Shown here in pieces: positions 45,060 to 56,587 of a stretch of DNA of 64,000 bases. The stretch spans positions 186,001 to 250,000 of the forward strand of contig KN832870.1 in the NCBI GenBank assembly GCA_000827325.1. Direction: 5' to 3'. The position numbers were made by a program, and so were the translations under genes. Source of the DNA: Oidiodendron maius Zn. Lineage: Eukaryota > Ascomycota > Leotiomycetes > Myxotrichaceae. The notes beneath the pieces are model-generated. The model saw only the letters and a list, made by a program, of their open reading frames with translations, had not been told where the DNA came from and made no database searches. Position 1 is the stretch's first letter, and every line of letters starts with the position of its first letter.

Positions 45060-45756
45060 AGTGCTGATGCCGGGACGACCCCCTTTCCGGCGTATTCCAC
45101 CCACTCGATTGCGAATAACGGTCGGACATATGTACGAGGCTCGACGTCTCAGCCGGGGCGATACGTTGTTCAGATCACCGTGTTGGAGGTCATCGTCTGC
45201 GCGAGCTGAGAGTCAACAGCCTAGAGAGGCAAAATAAAGATATGTGTTCAGGATGGTGAGCGACGGCTAGTCTTGTTGTGTCGCGTGTTGTGCCACTGGC
45301 GCCCAGACAGACGCTCGCCCTGCGAAAGTGGCGAGTAGAGATGAAGCTGTCACCGCTCGAAACACCCATCCTTGGCGACGGTGTCTGCCCGCGGGGATAC
45401 CCGACTCTGAAGTGCGTTGGGCATTAGATAACCATCTGCACGGGAATTGGTGGCATCGGGGATTCCAGGGCTTCAGGGCTTTTGGGCGTCGCCACGTTTA
45501 GAGGGATTGGCTCAGGCTGGGCGACAAACCACACAGCCGCATCACTGGCGAATTACGACGAGGAAGAGTACATTCGACGTGTCTACACCGCCGCCCGGGC
45601 TGGGCACTGCTTAAAACTCGTGCGATGCCGTGCGACGGGACCGGAACCACAAGACAGCGCCTGGATCTGCGGTCGTCCACTTCCTCCCCACTCTCACCAA
45701 CACAGCACCGCACCGTACGCACCGCACCGCACCGTCATGCGAGATCATACGTGGTG
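45060..45756. promoter_or_regulatory. Shared divergent promoter region of the two GTPases
   Basis: 697 bp, GC-rich. It carries a short tandem CACCGCACCG/ACGCACCGC motif at about 45706-45735, just upstream of the second GTPase. Confidence 0.45.
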
Positions 45757-47113
45757 ATGGCCACGGAAGCGGATGCCCGACCCAAGGCGACCTCAACGCC
45801 AGAGAAACCCAGCAAGGAGGACAAGCAAGACAAAGGAGACAAGAAGAATGATGTGAGAGCAAACCATTCCTCTTTCTGGCGGCGGAGCTAACCAATGGCC
45901 CAACCAGCCTCCCTCGTCACCAAAACCTAATGCCTCACCCAGACCTGCTGTGAGAAGAGCCCAAGCGACCACATCACGGCACGCCAGCCCAATTCCGCCG
46001 CCGCCGTCACCACCGCAAGATGCCTCCGAACAACCAAGACCCAAACCAAAGGAGGTCTACATTGCGGTGCTGGGTCAGACGGGCACGGGGAAGAGCACGT
46101 TCATCAATCAAGTCATCCAGCAAGGCACCAGCGCGGCCTCGGCCCGCGAGATGACGGTTGGCCACAATCTGGCGCCCTGTACGTCACGGCGAGCAGCCAT
46201 ATCCGTCCCATCCTCAGACTGACAGCCGGCCCTAGGTACCGAGAGCATCGAGTTCGCCTCGACTGAGATCGATGGGCATAGACTCACCATGGTGGACACG
46301 CCAGGGTTTGACGAGAGCGAGAGAGACGACTCGGCGATCCTGTCTCTCATCGCCATCTGGCTGAAGAAGGCTCATTTGCAGGAAAAGCTGCTCAGTGGCG
46401 TCATATACCTGCACCGCATCTCGGACCGTCGGATGCAAGGGGGAAGCGTCCGCAGCTTGAACATCCTGCAGAGGATGTGCGGCGCGAGATCGTACGAAAA
46501 CATCTCTCTTGCAACGACTATGTGGGACACCGTTCCCCTCGGTGACGGCGAAGATCGCGAGAGACAGTTATCAACAAGGTACTGGAGGCCCCTTATCGAC
46601 GGCGGGGGCAAGGTCTATCGACATGACGCCCAGGGGAAAAGTGCGAGGCAGATCGTCCGCGACATGTTGCCCAAGCCGACAGTCATCCTCCAGATCCAGA
46701 GAGAGCTGAAGCTGCGGGACATGCTGGCGGAGACGACAGCTGGCGCGTTCGTCATGGAATATCTGGCGAACAAGGTGAGGGATATAGAGGAGAATCAGTT
46801 TTTGGCACTCAAGAGGCGAATCATACAGCTGGAGGCAGAGAAGGATCGAAAAGAATTATCCTGGAAGAAGGCCGAGGAAGAGAAGGAGGCTTTACTGGGC
46901 AGTCTGGAGAAGACCAAGGAGAAGCTCAAGAGCACTAAGGATGAGCTCAACGAAGCCACGGGTACGATGAGCCAATTGCGGGAGGACATGGCGAGGCTGA
47001 GCAAGCGGGTTGAGGAGTTGGAGGCACCTCCGCCTCCGCACGCGGCGGCCGCTAACGACCTGTATTTCTTCAACCGGGTGATGGGACTCTTGGCTGGGTG
47101 GAAGGAGGTCTAA
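45757..47113 (+). CDS. P-loop GTPase with C-terminal coiled coil, fungal paralog B
   Basis: Three exons (45757-45852, 45908-46178, 46236-47113; introns 55 and 57 nt, the first with a CTAAC branch point) give about 414 residues. A lysine-rich then proline-rich N-terminal tail (PPSSPKPNASPRP, IPPPPSPPQ) precedes the G domain: G1 IAVLGQTGTGKSTFINQVI, G3 MVDTPGFDESERDDSAIL, GVIYLHRISDRRMQGGSVRS and a G4-like SLATTMWDTV. From residue about 300 a long coiled coil follows (RRIIQLEAEKDRKELSWKKA and on), ending in a short hydrophobic tail FFNRVMGLLAGW. It shares the IYLHRIxDxRM block with paralog A. A role in membrane or oligomer dynamics is plausible but unproven. Confidence 0.85.
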
Positions 47114-47500
47114 GGTCGTGCAGCCGAAGGGGGATATTCAGAATCCCTCTTGTACGCGTATGCACGACCACGAGTTCAGCGGACACCCAGACGCCTGCCT
47201 CTCGGGATCCCATAGCTACGTAGTCCAAGGAGTCTTGTATTCCTCCTGGCTTTGTCAAATATAGGTGTACTGTATGAACCAGGCATGTTCTTCAGCCTAG
47301 TGGAACCTTGAAGCAACGAGGCTCGCGGCATGTTCGGTCAGACTAGATGAGGAAGGCGGCCGAAAAGTGGCTGGCTGACCTGTAACCACTTATGCCGTGC
47401 CACGATAAGGTAGTTGGGGGATTCCTCAAATCTCCGCAAAACGTGGACGGTCATCCCCATCCTCTCGACGCTCGACTTCATTCGATCCGTGCTGGCCGTT
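47114..47500. other. Intergenic between GTPase and HET gene
   Basis: 387 bp. The open frame of the HET gene extends upstream to 47414 but without a better ATG. No other feature. Confidence 0.4.
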
Positions 47501-49437
47501 ATGAGGCTCCTTAACACATTTACATACCAGCTTGAAGACTTTGCCAGCAGTCCCGGCCATAATGAATACTATGCGGTCCTCTCCCACACATGGGCTGATG
47601 AAGAAATCCTGTTCGAAGACGTACAAGACCCCGAATCGCTGAAGAGATGTGGCAAACGCGGCCTCCCAAAACTTTTGAATAGTTGTAAGGCGGCTTGTGA
47701 ATATGGCCTCCGCTACATCTGGATCGACACGTGCTGCATCGACAAATCTAGCAGTGCTGAGCTTTCGGAGGCCATCAATTCGATGTTCGCGTATTATGAG
47801 AACTCAACCATCTGTTTCGTGTACCTAGCCGATTTTGATTCGACGTACGGTATCGAGTCCACAGCCTTCGCCCAGAGCCGCTGGTTCACGCGCGGCTGGA
47901 CGCTGCAGGAGCTTCTCGCGCCCAAAAAGGTGGAATTCTTGGACGCCCAGTGGGTGTCGATTGGGCATCGGCGCCAGCTGGCCGGCCGCCTGGCCGAGAT
48001 CACCCGGATCGACGTGCGGGCCCTTCAGAGACATCTCCGGCCCGATTGCGAGGATACCCGGTTCGGCGTGTGTTCCGGCTGCGGCGCCGACTCCAACATC
48101 CGGTCCCTCCTCAAGCCGTACAGCGTCGCCACGCGCATGTCCTGGGCCGCCAACCGCCACACCACCCGGCCTGAAGACATCGCGTACAGCCTGCTCGGCC
48201 TCTTCGACATCCACATGCCGCTGCTGTACGGCGAAGGCCCCAAGGCCTTCCTGCGGCTGCAAAAGGAGATTATCCAGAACTCCAACGACCAGTCGATTCT
48301 GGCGTGGGACTTGACGGGCGTCGGTCGCCATCTGAAAGCGCCCTCGGAGCTCGCGCCCAGCCCTTCGTATTTCACGGACGGATATCAGGCGATCCCGTCG
48401 CTCATGGAGAAATTCAAGATGGCCATTTCCCCGGGCGGTCTGAAGCTGGACGTCTTCCTCGGCCCCTGCCGATTGATCCGCTCCGCCGACACGCCTCCGG
48501 CTTCGGGACGGCTCGCGCTGCTGAACTGCCGGCGGACCGATGATTGTTTCTGCTGTCCGGGCCTCCTGCTGGACGAGGTCGCGGCAGGAACAAACGCATT
48601 CCGCGGGATCGGCAGCTTCGGTGGCCGGGTTTACCACATCACCCCTGAGCGATCCGAAGTGTCGATACGCCTTGGGACGGATATGGTTACCGGTGAGGCC
48701 CCCTGAGAGATGGCAGGCTCGTGGTTCTAGTTAACATCTCTGTCTTAGTCACTTATGACATCTCTCGGTTCAAAAAGGCAAGGATATTCCTCTCGACGTC
48801 GGACGAGTTCAGACCTTTTCAGAAGAGCCTTGATTTGCCTTCGGTAAGACTCGAAATTCTGGACACCGCACGCAATTTTGTGCGCAGGCAGTCGGTGCCC
48901 GCCTCTTCAAAAAGGCTCGTTCCTGAAAACGCCGCGTCTTTCTGGACGGCTTTGTGCAGAAGCAGAAAGAGGCGGAAGTATCCCGAACTATGTGGAGTGT
49001 ATGCCTTTGACAATGGCCAGTCCGACGGCTTTTTCGTGCTCTGGGGCGTGGCTCCTCCTGATCGATGGGGCGCCATCTTCTCCGGTCCGTGGCCATTCAT
49101 CTACGCCACGGATGCACAGCAGTGGTGGGAGCAATCTAATGAATTAAAGCCCTACTGCAGTGTCCACTCCTGGGAGAGTGTTACCGGGAAATCATTCGCC
49201 TCGCAAGATTCATCAATCCTGTCTGAGCCGTCATTCTATACCGACTTCCTTGTCCGACTCTATCCGGACGATGACGAAAGCGACAGCGCTTATCCGAAAG
49301 AGAGGCTCACCACATACACCACCAAACTAGACAGCGGATTGGTTATCAAGGCCTCGATTACGATAGCGGTATTCATGGAGACTAGGTGCTTCAATCTAAC
49401 AGTGGAAGTAAAGGACCCAATGATTGCCAAGAACTGA
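47501..49437 (+). CDS. HET-domain protein (heterokaryon incompatibility type)
   Basis: HET proteins trigger a cell-death response on nonself recognition in filamentous fungi. The ATG at 47501 gives the usual MRLLNTFTYQLEDF start. The HET domain is complete: YAVLSHTWADEEILFEDVQ, YIWIDTCCIDKSSSAELSEA, SRWFTRGWTLQELLAPKKVE, followed by the typical extension RPEDIAYSLLGLFDIHMPLL and YGEGPKAFLRLQKEII. The C-terminal 400 residues are variable and unrecognised. A 38-nt putative intron (48693-48730, GTGAGG to CTAG) is needed to join VTV and NISVLVTYDIS in frame. This is unusually short, so a frameshift is the alternative. The total would be about 632 residues. It has higher GC than the surroundings. 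It follows a GTPase gene by 387 bp. Confidence 0.85.
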
Positions 49438-49867
49438 TCTAACTGACTTGATACAATTACGGCATGTCTAGAGGTATGGTTTGATTGAGAATAAGACTCA
49501 TCCAATTCTATAGGCAACCGGGTAGGTATAAACCAACTAGCGTAAGACAATGGGAAACTGGATGTATCTCTCGATCACTATTTGTTGAGATTTGCAATTT
49601 AAGTTTCAATTCCTCACGGCTTACTTAATCTAGCATCAGTCACTCTTGTATAAACAGTTTTAGGATAATCAGACTAAGATAACTCTAAACACAGGAGTTA
49701 ATTCAAGAGCCTTATAGACTAGGAATCCTTCCAAAATCCTAGTAAACTTTACATTTATAGAGTTTCTCCTCTATAGCTATTGTCATGGGCTGAATGCAAT
49801 AGGTCACAGCAGTAATGTAAGCAGCATCATCCAACCACCTATCAGCATCCAACCGTGCAGTCGCACT
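49438..49867. other. Intergenic, no gene seen
   Basis: 430 bp of AT-rich sequence after the HET gene. Nothing recognised. Confidence 0.4.
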
Positions 49868-50010
49868 CCTGAACTCCGCGTGAGCCACAAGGTTGCAGAA
49901 CGGAAACGTCGTACGGAGATGAAAGATTCATTCGACAACCTGCGGGACATGATGCCTCAAGAACCTGGCTCCAAACCTAGCAAGTGGGAGATCTTGACCA
50001 AGGATGCATA
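49868..50010 (+). pseudogene. Orphan bHLH domain fragment
   Basis: One frame reads [20 protein letters not shown] then [12 protein letters not shown] and [11 protein letters not shown]. This is a basic helix-loop-helix domain: the basic region HKVAERKRR carries the His-Glu-Arg residues that contact E-boxes, then helix 1, a loop, and the start of helix 2. The frame then ends, and no other exon of a regulator is recognisable on either side. It directly precedes retroelement remains. Confidence 0.7.
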
Positions 50011-50039
50011 TGCTACAAGTCCACTAATGCACTGATCCT

Positions 50040-50594
50040 ATAGATATCGGCTCTATAGAGATCAATGCCCTTGATATTGCAGCAATTGAGGCTGGCTCTA
50101 GTGCTGTAGCCAGTGCTATTATCAATGCTGATAACAACGCTCCTTATGCACGCTCAATATCACCTGTATGTAGGGATCAATATCGGGAACAGGGACGCTG
50201 TGTATGATGTGGCTCATATGATCACTGGGTAGGTTCCTGCCCCTTGCAGCTGTATAAGCCAGAGGCTAGGAAGCAGGTTGCCTTTAGGAGGAACCCTATT
50301 GACCTGGCAGCTCTTGACCTGGCTGTGCTGAATACTGGCTCGGATGATGAGTGGGATACTGGTGATGAACTAGAGAGGCTGCAAAAGGGTGAAATATAAC
50401 GCTGGTGGCCAGCTTTCTTTAATGAGGGGGTAATGTGACCGCACGTGTGTTACCTGGCTGGAGGTCTGTGCATGCACTTATAGTAAACCTCTGTGCACCT
50501 AGCTAGTTGCTCCTTACTTTAGTATCTTCGTCAATACAGCATCTTTGCCAGCCACTGCCTCCCTCGTGAAGCTTATAGTAGCTGGGCTGTCACA
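50040..50594 (+). mobile_element. LTR-retroelement fossil: gag zinc-knuckle end, polypurine tract and one LTR
   Basis: A gag-like coding tail with a CCHC zinc knuckle (C-x2-C-x4-H-x4-C at about 50205-50250) runs to about 50398. A purine-rich tract (50421-50433) follows, and directly after it a 161-bp LTR (50434-50594) with TGTGAC ... GTCACA tips. No 5' LTR or pol was found in the window. The order gag, polypurine tract, LTR without pol fits a short non-autonomous element. It is broken and incomplete. Family not resolved; age not estimated because no second LTR is available. Confidence 0.6.
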
Positions 50595-50735
50595 ATCCTA
50601 GCTCCTTCTAATACTGCTTGCTAGAAGTTGATATTCTTAATAGTGCTACTAGGATAGGACCTATATAGAGGATAACTAAGGATTTTAAGCTGCTAGGGGG
50701 TAGTAAGTAGAGGTAAGCTAGTGGAGACTGTATGT

Positions 50736-50783
50736 GAAGGGTGGGTGAGGCGAGGGTGAGTAGGGTGAGGCGAGGGTGAGAAA
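50736..50783. repeat. GGTGAG-rich tract, copy 2
   Basis: GGGTGAGGCGAGGGTGAGTA then a near repeat of the same unit. Same motif family as 38640-38715. It ends shortly before a GTCACGTGCAC site at 50796-50806. Confidence 0.65.
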
Positions 50784-50977
50784 AGCGGCGAGGGGTCACG
50801 TGCACCATGTTTAGCGAGCATGCAACAACTTGAATACCAACTGGATTTTACTCCGGTCTCAACTACCGGGGGTTGAAATGTGGAGATTACTCCACAGAAT
50901 TACCCCGCATCACGTGTATCAACAAATATTTTCCATTACCTAGCCGTGCGATTCAGCAAAGTTGCTGATCCAACAGG

Positions 50978-53094
50978 ATGGAGTTGAAAAATCGTGCAAC
51001 ACTACGTATCAGGAAGCGCCAACGATATGTCCAGACTGCATGGTCAGTTCTTTCTTTCCTCACCACTTTTGGAGCGTGCGGTCAGTTGACAAGTTGGATA
51101 GCGATCAATGCAAGAGACGCAAGGTAAAATGCAGTGGCGAAACTCACTGTCAACCATGCACGAACCGCAAGGTAAAGTGTACATATACTGCTGTGTCCCT
51201 GCCGCGAGAAGCAGATATATCGGTCTCGTCTAGGTTAGCAATATGGCAAAGGATCAACAACAACTGCTAATAGCTTCTAGATACCAATGTCTAGGACGTC
51301 AACTGCTAGAGTTGCAATCTTCGTTGGACCAGACGCTGAAGCACATGGGAGAACCTACCCAAGATCCCAAAGCTTATGATAGAGAGCTTGACTCCCTGCT
51401 TGTTCAAGCTGTACAGAATATTAATGCCTGCCGTGTTGGAGCGCAGGTCCGCTCACCTTCAAGAAGTACTACGCCCATTGTGGACGTGAGCACTGAGCCT
51501 ACACAGCTAAAGCCCGGTGAGCCACACTATTTCCATGACCCTACGTGGGATTCAGCCGAGTGGGGCACGCTCGGCTCCTCAAAGAATAGAACAACAGAAT
51601 ATACGGTATTCCCGCTCCCATACTCGAAAGCTCAGGCATTGGAACTCATCGAACACTTTCGATTTGAGACCGAACGCTTCTATCCTTTCATTCCCCTGGA
51701 TTGCCTAGCTTCCTTGGCTGGCAGCGCTACAGACTTTATTACCCATACAGAAACGGAAGGCTGGGGTGACTTGCTCGACATCCGAAACTTGGACATGCTT
51801 AGGCTAGTTCTAGGGTGTTCCACTGCGTCGAAAATGAATAGGGAGACTAAAGTTACTAGTCGCATAACGTCTATCGCTTTTGAAAATCTCATTACAAAAA
51901 TGAACGGACATAATATTGATGCAAAGGACATAGCTATCGCAACCTTGCTGGTCAGTTCCCGTTTGGACCCCTCACTCCGCTATATTATCCCCTGACTTTT
52001 ACCAGAGCATTTATCATCTCCAATGCGATGAGATTGTTCTGGCATGGAGGAAAATCAGCATTGCTGCAAAAATGTGCCAAGAACTCTCTCTGTACAAATC
52101 AACAATTGGGGAGCCATTATGGGTCTCGAAAATGTTCTGGTGCATATATGTATTAGATAAACGCCTTAGCTTTATGAGCGGTTTTCCATTCACTATAAAC
52201 GACGAAGATATCGAGCGAAACGTTCCTGAATATGCGAGTAAATCTGTCGCTATTTTATTTACAAGGCTTACGATCTCATAGGATCATTCCATGTCGTATA
52301 TTTTGTCGTTAGTTAAATTTCTTCGAATTGCGACCAGATTCGTACCCAGAATGCCAAAGCTCGGCAACAACCGCCAGGTATTAATGGAACCGTCTGCTTT
52401 CGTCTCCCTGGACGCTGAAGCAGATCAATGGGCACTATCGACCTCAATATATTTGCCTGTCGCAAACAATGAAGATAACTCTGCGCAACACGTGAAATCA
52501 AATGAGAACCGGTTTATTGAGTCTTTCGTAGCGGTCTGCAGAAATCAGCTAAAGATTAGTCTCTACAAACACGTTCTCTTCTCGCCCGAGAGCATCCTCA
52601 AAAACCCATACTATTCTCACAGGGCTGTTTCTAGCGCGTCTGATACTATAGAATCATGCACCCACCTCCAGAGAGCCACTACGATGTATGGGTTATTAGC
52701 GGTGAATTTCAACTTTTTCGTGTTGTCGGCCATTGCAACGCTTTATTTAGCTGTAAGACATGCCCCTCTAGCGTATAGCAACGCTGGTAGAGTCATCTTA
52801 ACCGGTCTCAACATCCTCAAATCTGGCTATTCATTGGACAAGGGTTCAGAGACCCTCCATAAAAGAGTTGAAGCTCTTGAGAATGCAATGCAAAGATTAG
52901 GGTTTTCTGCCATCGGAATTGGGCCTCAGCTTAATATGTATGATACCTGTTGCGTCATGGAACTCACCTCACCAGCGAGTTCAGACATAGAAGGAGTCGA
53001 GAAACCCGATTCATTGTGTGTATCATCCTCTTTCACATCTCATGCTATAACTGAAGGGACTTTGAACGGTGTCGGTTGGATTTTCAGTCCCTGA
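50978..53094 (+). CDS. Zn2Cys6 transcription factor with fungal-specific MHR domain
   Basis: Exons as read: 50978-51042, 51102-51233, 51281-51950, 52006 to about 52245, and about 52282-53094. The DNA-binding cluster is split by the first intron and reads ACDQCKRRKVKCSGETHCQP then CTNRKVKC, so all six Cys are present with normal spacing. The middle homology region includes LIEHFRFETERFYPFIPLD, AWRKISIAAKMCQELSLY and WVSKMFWCIYVLDKRLSFMS. The join after NVPEYAS is uncertain: a 36-nt intron (52246-52281) keeps the frame, otherwise one in-frame TAG at 52279 would break it. About 639 residues. Likely a nuclear pathway regulator; its targets cannot be inferred, though a divergent or local target is common. 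Confidence 0.82.
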
Positions 53095-54809
53095 AGGCAA
53101 CAGGATTCACTTTAAGACTGCAAACAATTCACATCGGGTGGCTATACGAAATGTGAGGAATGTGGTTGCATGCAGAGAATAAGGAATAAGTTTGCAGCCA
53201 ATTTCGATAGTAAGGTGACTGCCATGACGGCGAACAAGAAGTCGATATACACTTTGTGTATAGTGTACTGTATGCTTTTCAAACATATTTTATCATCTGT
53301 CCAGCAATTTGCCGTTAAAGGTAAACCGTCTACATAAATGATTGGCGTTTGACGACAAGAAATTAATAACTGTTACCCATTCTTGATTCCCAGGCAGTAT
53401 TGACGTAGACTTCGTGCCTCTCTCTGCTACAGTTATAACCTTAACCGTTGAAATAACACCACTACGAAACCCAGTCTCGTTAAAGCTGGAAACTCACTGG
53501 GGTTCGTTTTAATAATCGGCATTCTATACACTGTAAATTTAGGTTGCGGTCGGATATCTCAAAAGCCGGGAGTCCGGTCACTTCAGACCAAGAATTGAAG
53601 AAGTACATGCTTGACGCCGCGGAGAAGGGTTCGGACCGAATCCTTGCCGCCTATCAGTTTAGTGTTCTGAGGTAGTCTGAGAACTCCACTCCTTATTCCG
53701 CGCAGTTAATATTTTTTTTGGAGGGCTTATTTGTCTGAGGCAGATGTCAAATATGGCTCTTTGAATATTCGGGAATTGCCGTCGCGGGTGCTACGATGTA
53801 CAGGCCGGTAAGAAGCCTGTTTTACGCAACTGTAGTGAATTGAGATCATCCGAGATCATTTTATAATATTGAAGACCCTGAAAGAAATAACTTACTAGAT
53901 TTGGCTCCTAGCCTCTCTTTATTTTCTAGTTCTTGATCTATGGTTCATTTCTTCCCGCTCTGCGCACTGGAATGCCACAGGTCTAGAACATCGCTCTAGG
54001 GTGCGGGAGGTGTTTACGCCAAGCACTTGTCCCACAAGTCGCTCCTACTATTGAAATTGTCTTGGGCCTGTAAAGAAGTCAGCGATGGGGCAAATTCTGT
54101 GGGAAAGCATACCATATCTATAGAGTTGGCAAAGATATCCTTCCTTCCGTACCGATCAACATAAGCCCTGAGTTGGTACACGACAGAAGATTGCATTCCG
54201 CTCTTGTGAGTAAGGTATTTCGGCTTTCAAATTGAGAGTAGAAATTTACGAATCTTCTCTCTATTATCTTATGACTCTTGACATAATGTCACTACTGGAG
54301 GGCTATATGAAGAGCGTAAGTTGTTAGGCGTGATATGCATCTCCTCTAGCAACCGATCGGCAGAAATCGCGCCTCGGCAGCAAGAGCGAGTTATGTGCTG
54401 AGTACGTGTGAAATAGAGAATGGATTTCATGCAGTATAGAAGATGAGCAGAATCCTAGGATTTTAATTTGGAAGGTTCGAACGAATCTTTACAGCTAGAC
54501 TACCCTTGAATAATAGCGCTTCGGTTTCGAGCAGCAGTGACCCTCATGAAGTATCCTCTGTGGTTAGAGCAGCCGATCGATATATTATTTGACGGCACAA
54601 CCCGCTCTCTCATTTGTCACCTATGGAGTGATTTCTAATTATTTCCAATTCTCCGGTCATTATTATAAATCTATCTTCCGCCATGTAATCTCCAAGATAT
54701 AAGACCGGATGTGATTACTTGCAGGAACTAGAGAGGATATTATCTTCCTGTCCAACTTTCCGGCTTCAATTGACTCGCATGAAAACGATTGAAGACCTTT
54801 CTTTTAACG
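53095..54809. other. Long intergenic region, no gene seen
   Basis: 1.7 kb. No open frame with family signal. It holds the SDR promoter. Confidence 0.45.
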
Positions 54810-55913
54810 ATGGCGGACCCACAAAGCCTATTTCAGACTCTCCTTGAGACTAACATAACCAAGACTATCCACCGTGATACATACCCTGCTATATCAACCG
54901 CCAGACCTGAGCTGGTTCAAGCTGGAAGGACAGTTTTAATAACTGGGGGTGGCACTGGTGTCGGTCTTTCTATTGCTCGGTCTTTTGTCCGAGCTTCAGC
55001 TGATATGATCATTATCATTGGTCGTCGTTCGGATGTGTTAAAAACCGCCAGCTCTAACCTTGAGCAGGAGGCAAAAGCTGCTGGAACCAGTACAAAGATC
55101 ATCACTCGCACGTGTGATGTCGCTAATCTGGCCGAGGTTGAGGCACTTTGGCAAGATCTCGCGCTCGAAGACATCACAGTTGATGTTTATATTGCCAATG
55201 CGGCCAGATTTACAGAGCCTAAGTCAATACTCGAGCTTGGTGCTGATGAAGTTTGGTCTCAAGTCGAGATCAACGCCAGGTCCCCACTGTACTTCGCCGA
55301 GAAATTCTACTCTCAGAAAAGTGGGAAGCAGAAGGTAAAGTTTCCATCTTTCCCCTCATTGTTATACTCACCACCCGGTAGATAATACCGGTATTTCTAA
55401 CTACTCCAAATAATAGTTTATCATCAATGTGACAACACAAGCGGTAGCAATGACGGCTCATCCCGAAATAGCTCAACGGCCCGCATATACTTTTTCAAAA
55501 ATGACTGCAACAATCTTATTCCAGGTTATTGCGCAGAGCATACCGGCCGAAAAAATGCAGGTTATTAATTTCCATCCGGGAGTTGTCTATAACGATGCTT
55601 GGAAGGCGATGGGTTTCCCTCCCGAGTACTTTGACCATAGTAAGATACTCCTGTCGCTATACTCCTGACACCCTAGAGTATTGGAAATTTCGAAGTTTTC
55701 TGACTATAAATGTTGTTCTGAACAGATGAACTATGTGGTGATTTTGCAGTTTGGGCTACTACAAAAGAAGCTCAATTCCTTCATGGTCGCTATGTCTGGG
55801 CGGCATGGGATGTTGAGGAGCTTTCTAAAGGTGAAATTCGGAAGCGTCTTGATGAGGATTTCTATTTCCTCAGAGCTTCCGTGGTGGGCCTGCGCGGTGG
55901 ACTTTATGCTTAG
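54810..55913 (+). CDS. Short-chain dehydrogenase/reductase
   Basis: Three exons (54810-55334, 55417-55639, 55726-55913) join to exactly 312 codons, giving 311 residues. Cofactor motif VLITGGGTGVGLSIARSF, arginine-bearing IIGRRSD (favouring NADP), DV at TCDVANLAEVE, and NAA replacing NNAG in YIANAARFTEP. The catalytic YxxxK is in PAYTFSKMTATIL, and the C terminus is FHPGVVYNDAW. The end YVWAAWDVEELSKGEIRKRL is typical of a fungal SDR subgroup found in secondary-metabolism and catabolic clusters. The ATG at 54810 is preferred over the upstream open frame. Introns 82 and 86 nt. Intact. It sits between two Zn2Cys6 regulators. Confidence 0.9.
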
Positions 55914-56587
55914 ATTTTGGACGTGCCTAAAATTTAGACATGGGTGAATAATAGACTCTACCATACTATTATGTTCTAAATTGTTCTAAATTGTTCTAAA
56001 TTGTTATAGCTTGCAGCTTATATCAGGCAAAATTATATGCTTTCAGGAAACCTACGGAAGGGTTCACGTTATTGAGTTGATTATACGCTAAATTGTAAAT
56101 TTGTGTGGATTACCTGTGCCTATTCACATGTTGTGAATCCCCCGACTGTGCAGGACTTACCAATAAGCTCAAAGTTCGATATGTCCTTGGTTTAGCAACA
56201 CTGGTGACATATCACAACGCAGATCTTACACGGAATGGGCGGTTGTGTTATAGAAGATTTAGGAAATGTCCTGTTAACATTATTAGCATTTCGAGTTCCC
56301 TACGCCTCTGTACTTTGCTGGGGGTTTGCTTCGTGTGTCACTCAAAGCCAAGGGTCAGCCGGACACTTATAGACAGGGTCAAGTGGGGGATTTATGGAGG
56401 TACAGAGAATCAAAGTCAGTGCACATAACAGTTGAACAGCTATGAGACATAAGTGACCCTTATAAATATGCCTACTTTATTTTCGAGGGGTCTTGGGAAG
56501 ACTTTTCATTGCAAAGATGGTTATTGCTTGTGATTCCCAAATACTAGCCAGAGAGCATAGATCCTCATTAAATGAGATTTTGTGGTA
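55914..56587. other. Convergent 3' intergenic region
   Basis: 674 bp between the convergent SDR and regulator genes. It includes a short tandem repeat at 55972-56008. No gene supported. Confidence 0.45.
55972..56008. repeat. 11-bp tandem repeat, three to four copies
   Basis: TGTTCTAAATT repeated, lying 60-95 bp after the SDR stop codon. Confidence 0.8.

Noticed and set aside
45482-45895. Several 70-95 codon frames upstream of the second GTPase
   Set aside because: They lie in the promoter and first exon of the GTPase. The splice model from 45757 explains the coding signal.
47825-48637. 270-codon minus-strand frame across the HET gene
   Set aside because: Shadow of the GC-rich HET coding region. 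The plus strand has all the HET motifs.
49780-49840. Possible 5' LTR of the retroelement fossil (a GGTCACA end)
   Set aside because: Apart from the short tip, it does not match the LTR at 50434-50594.
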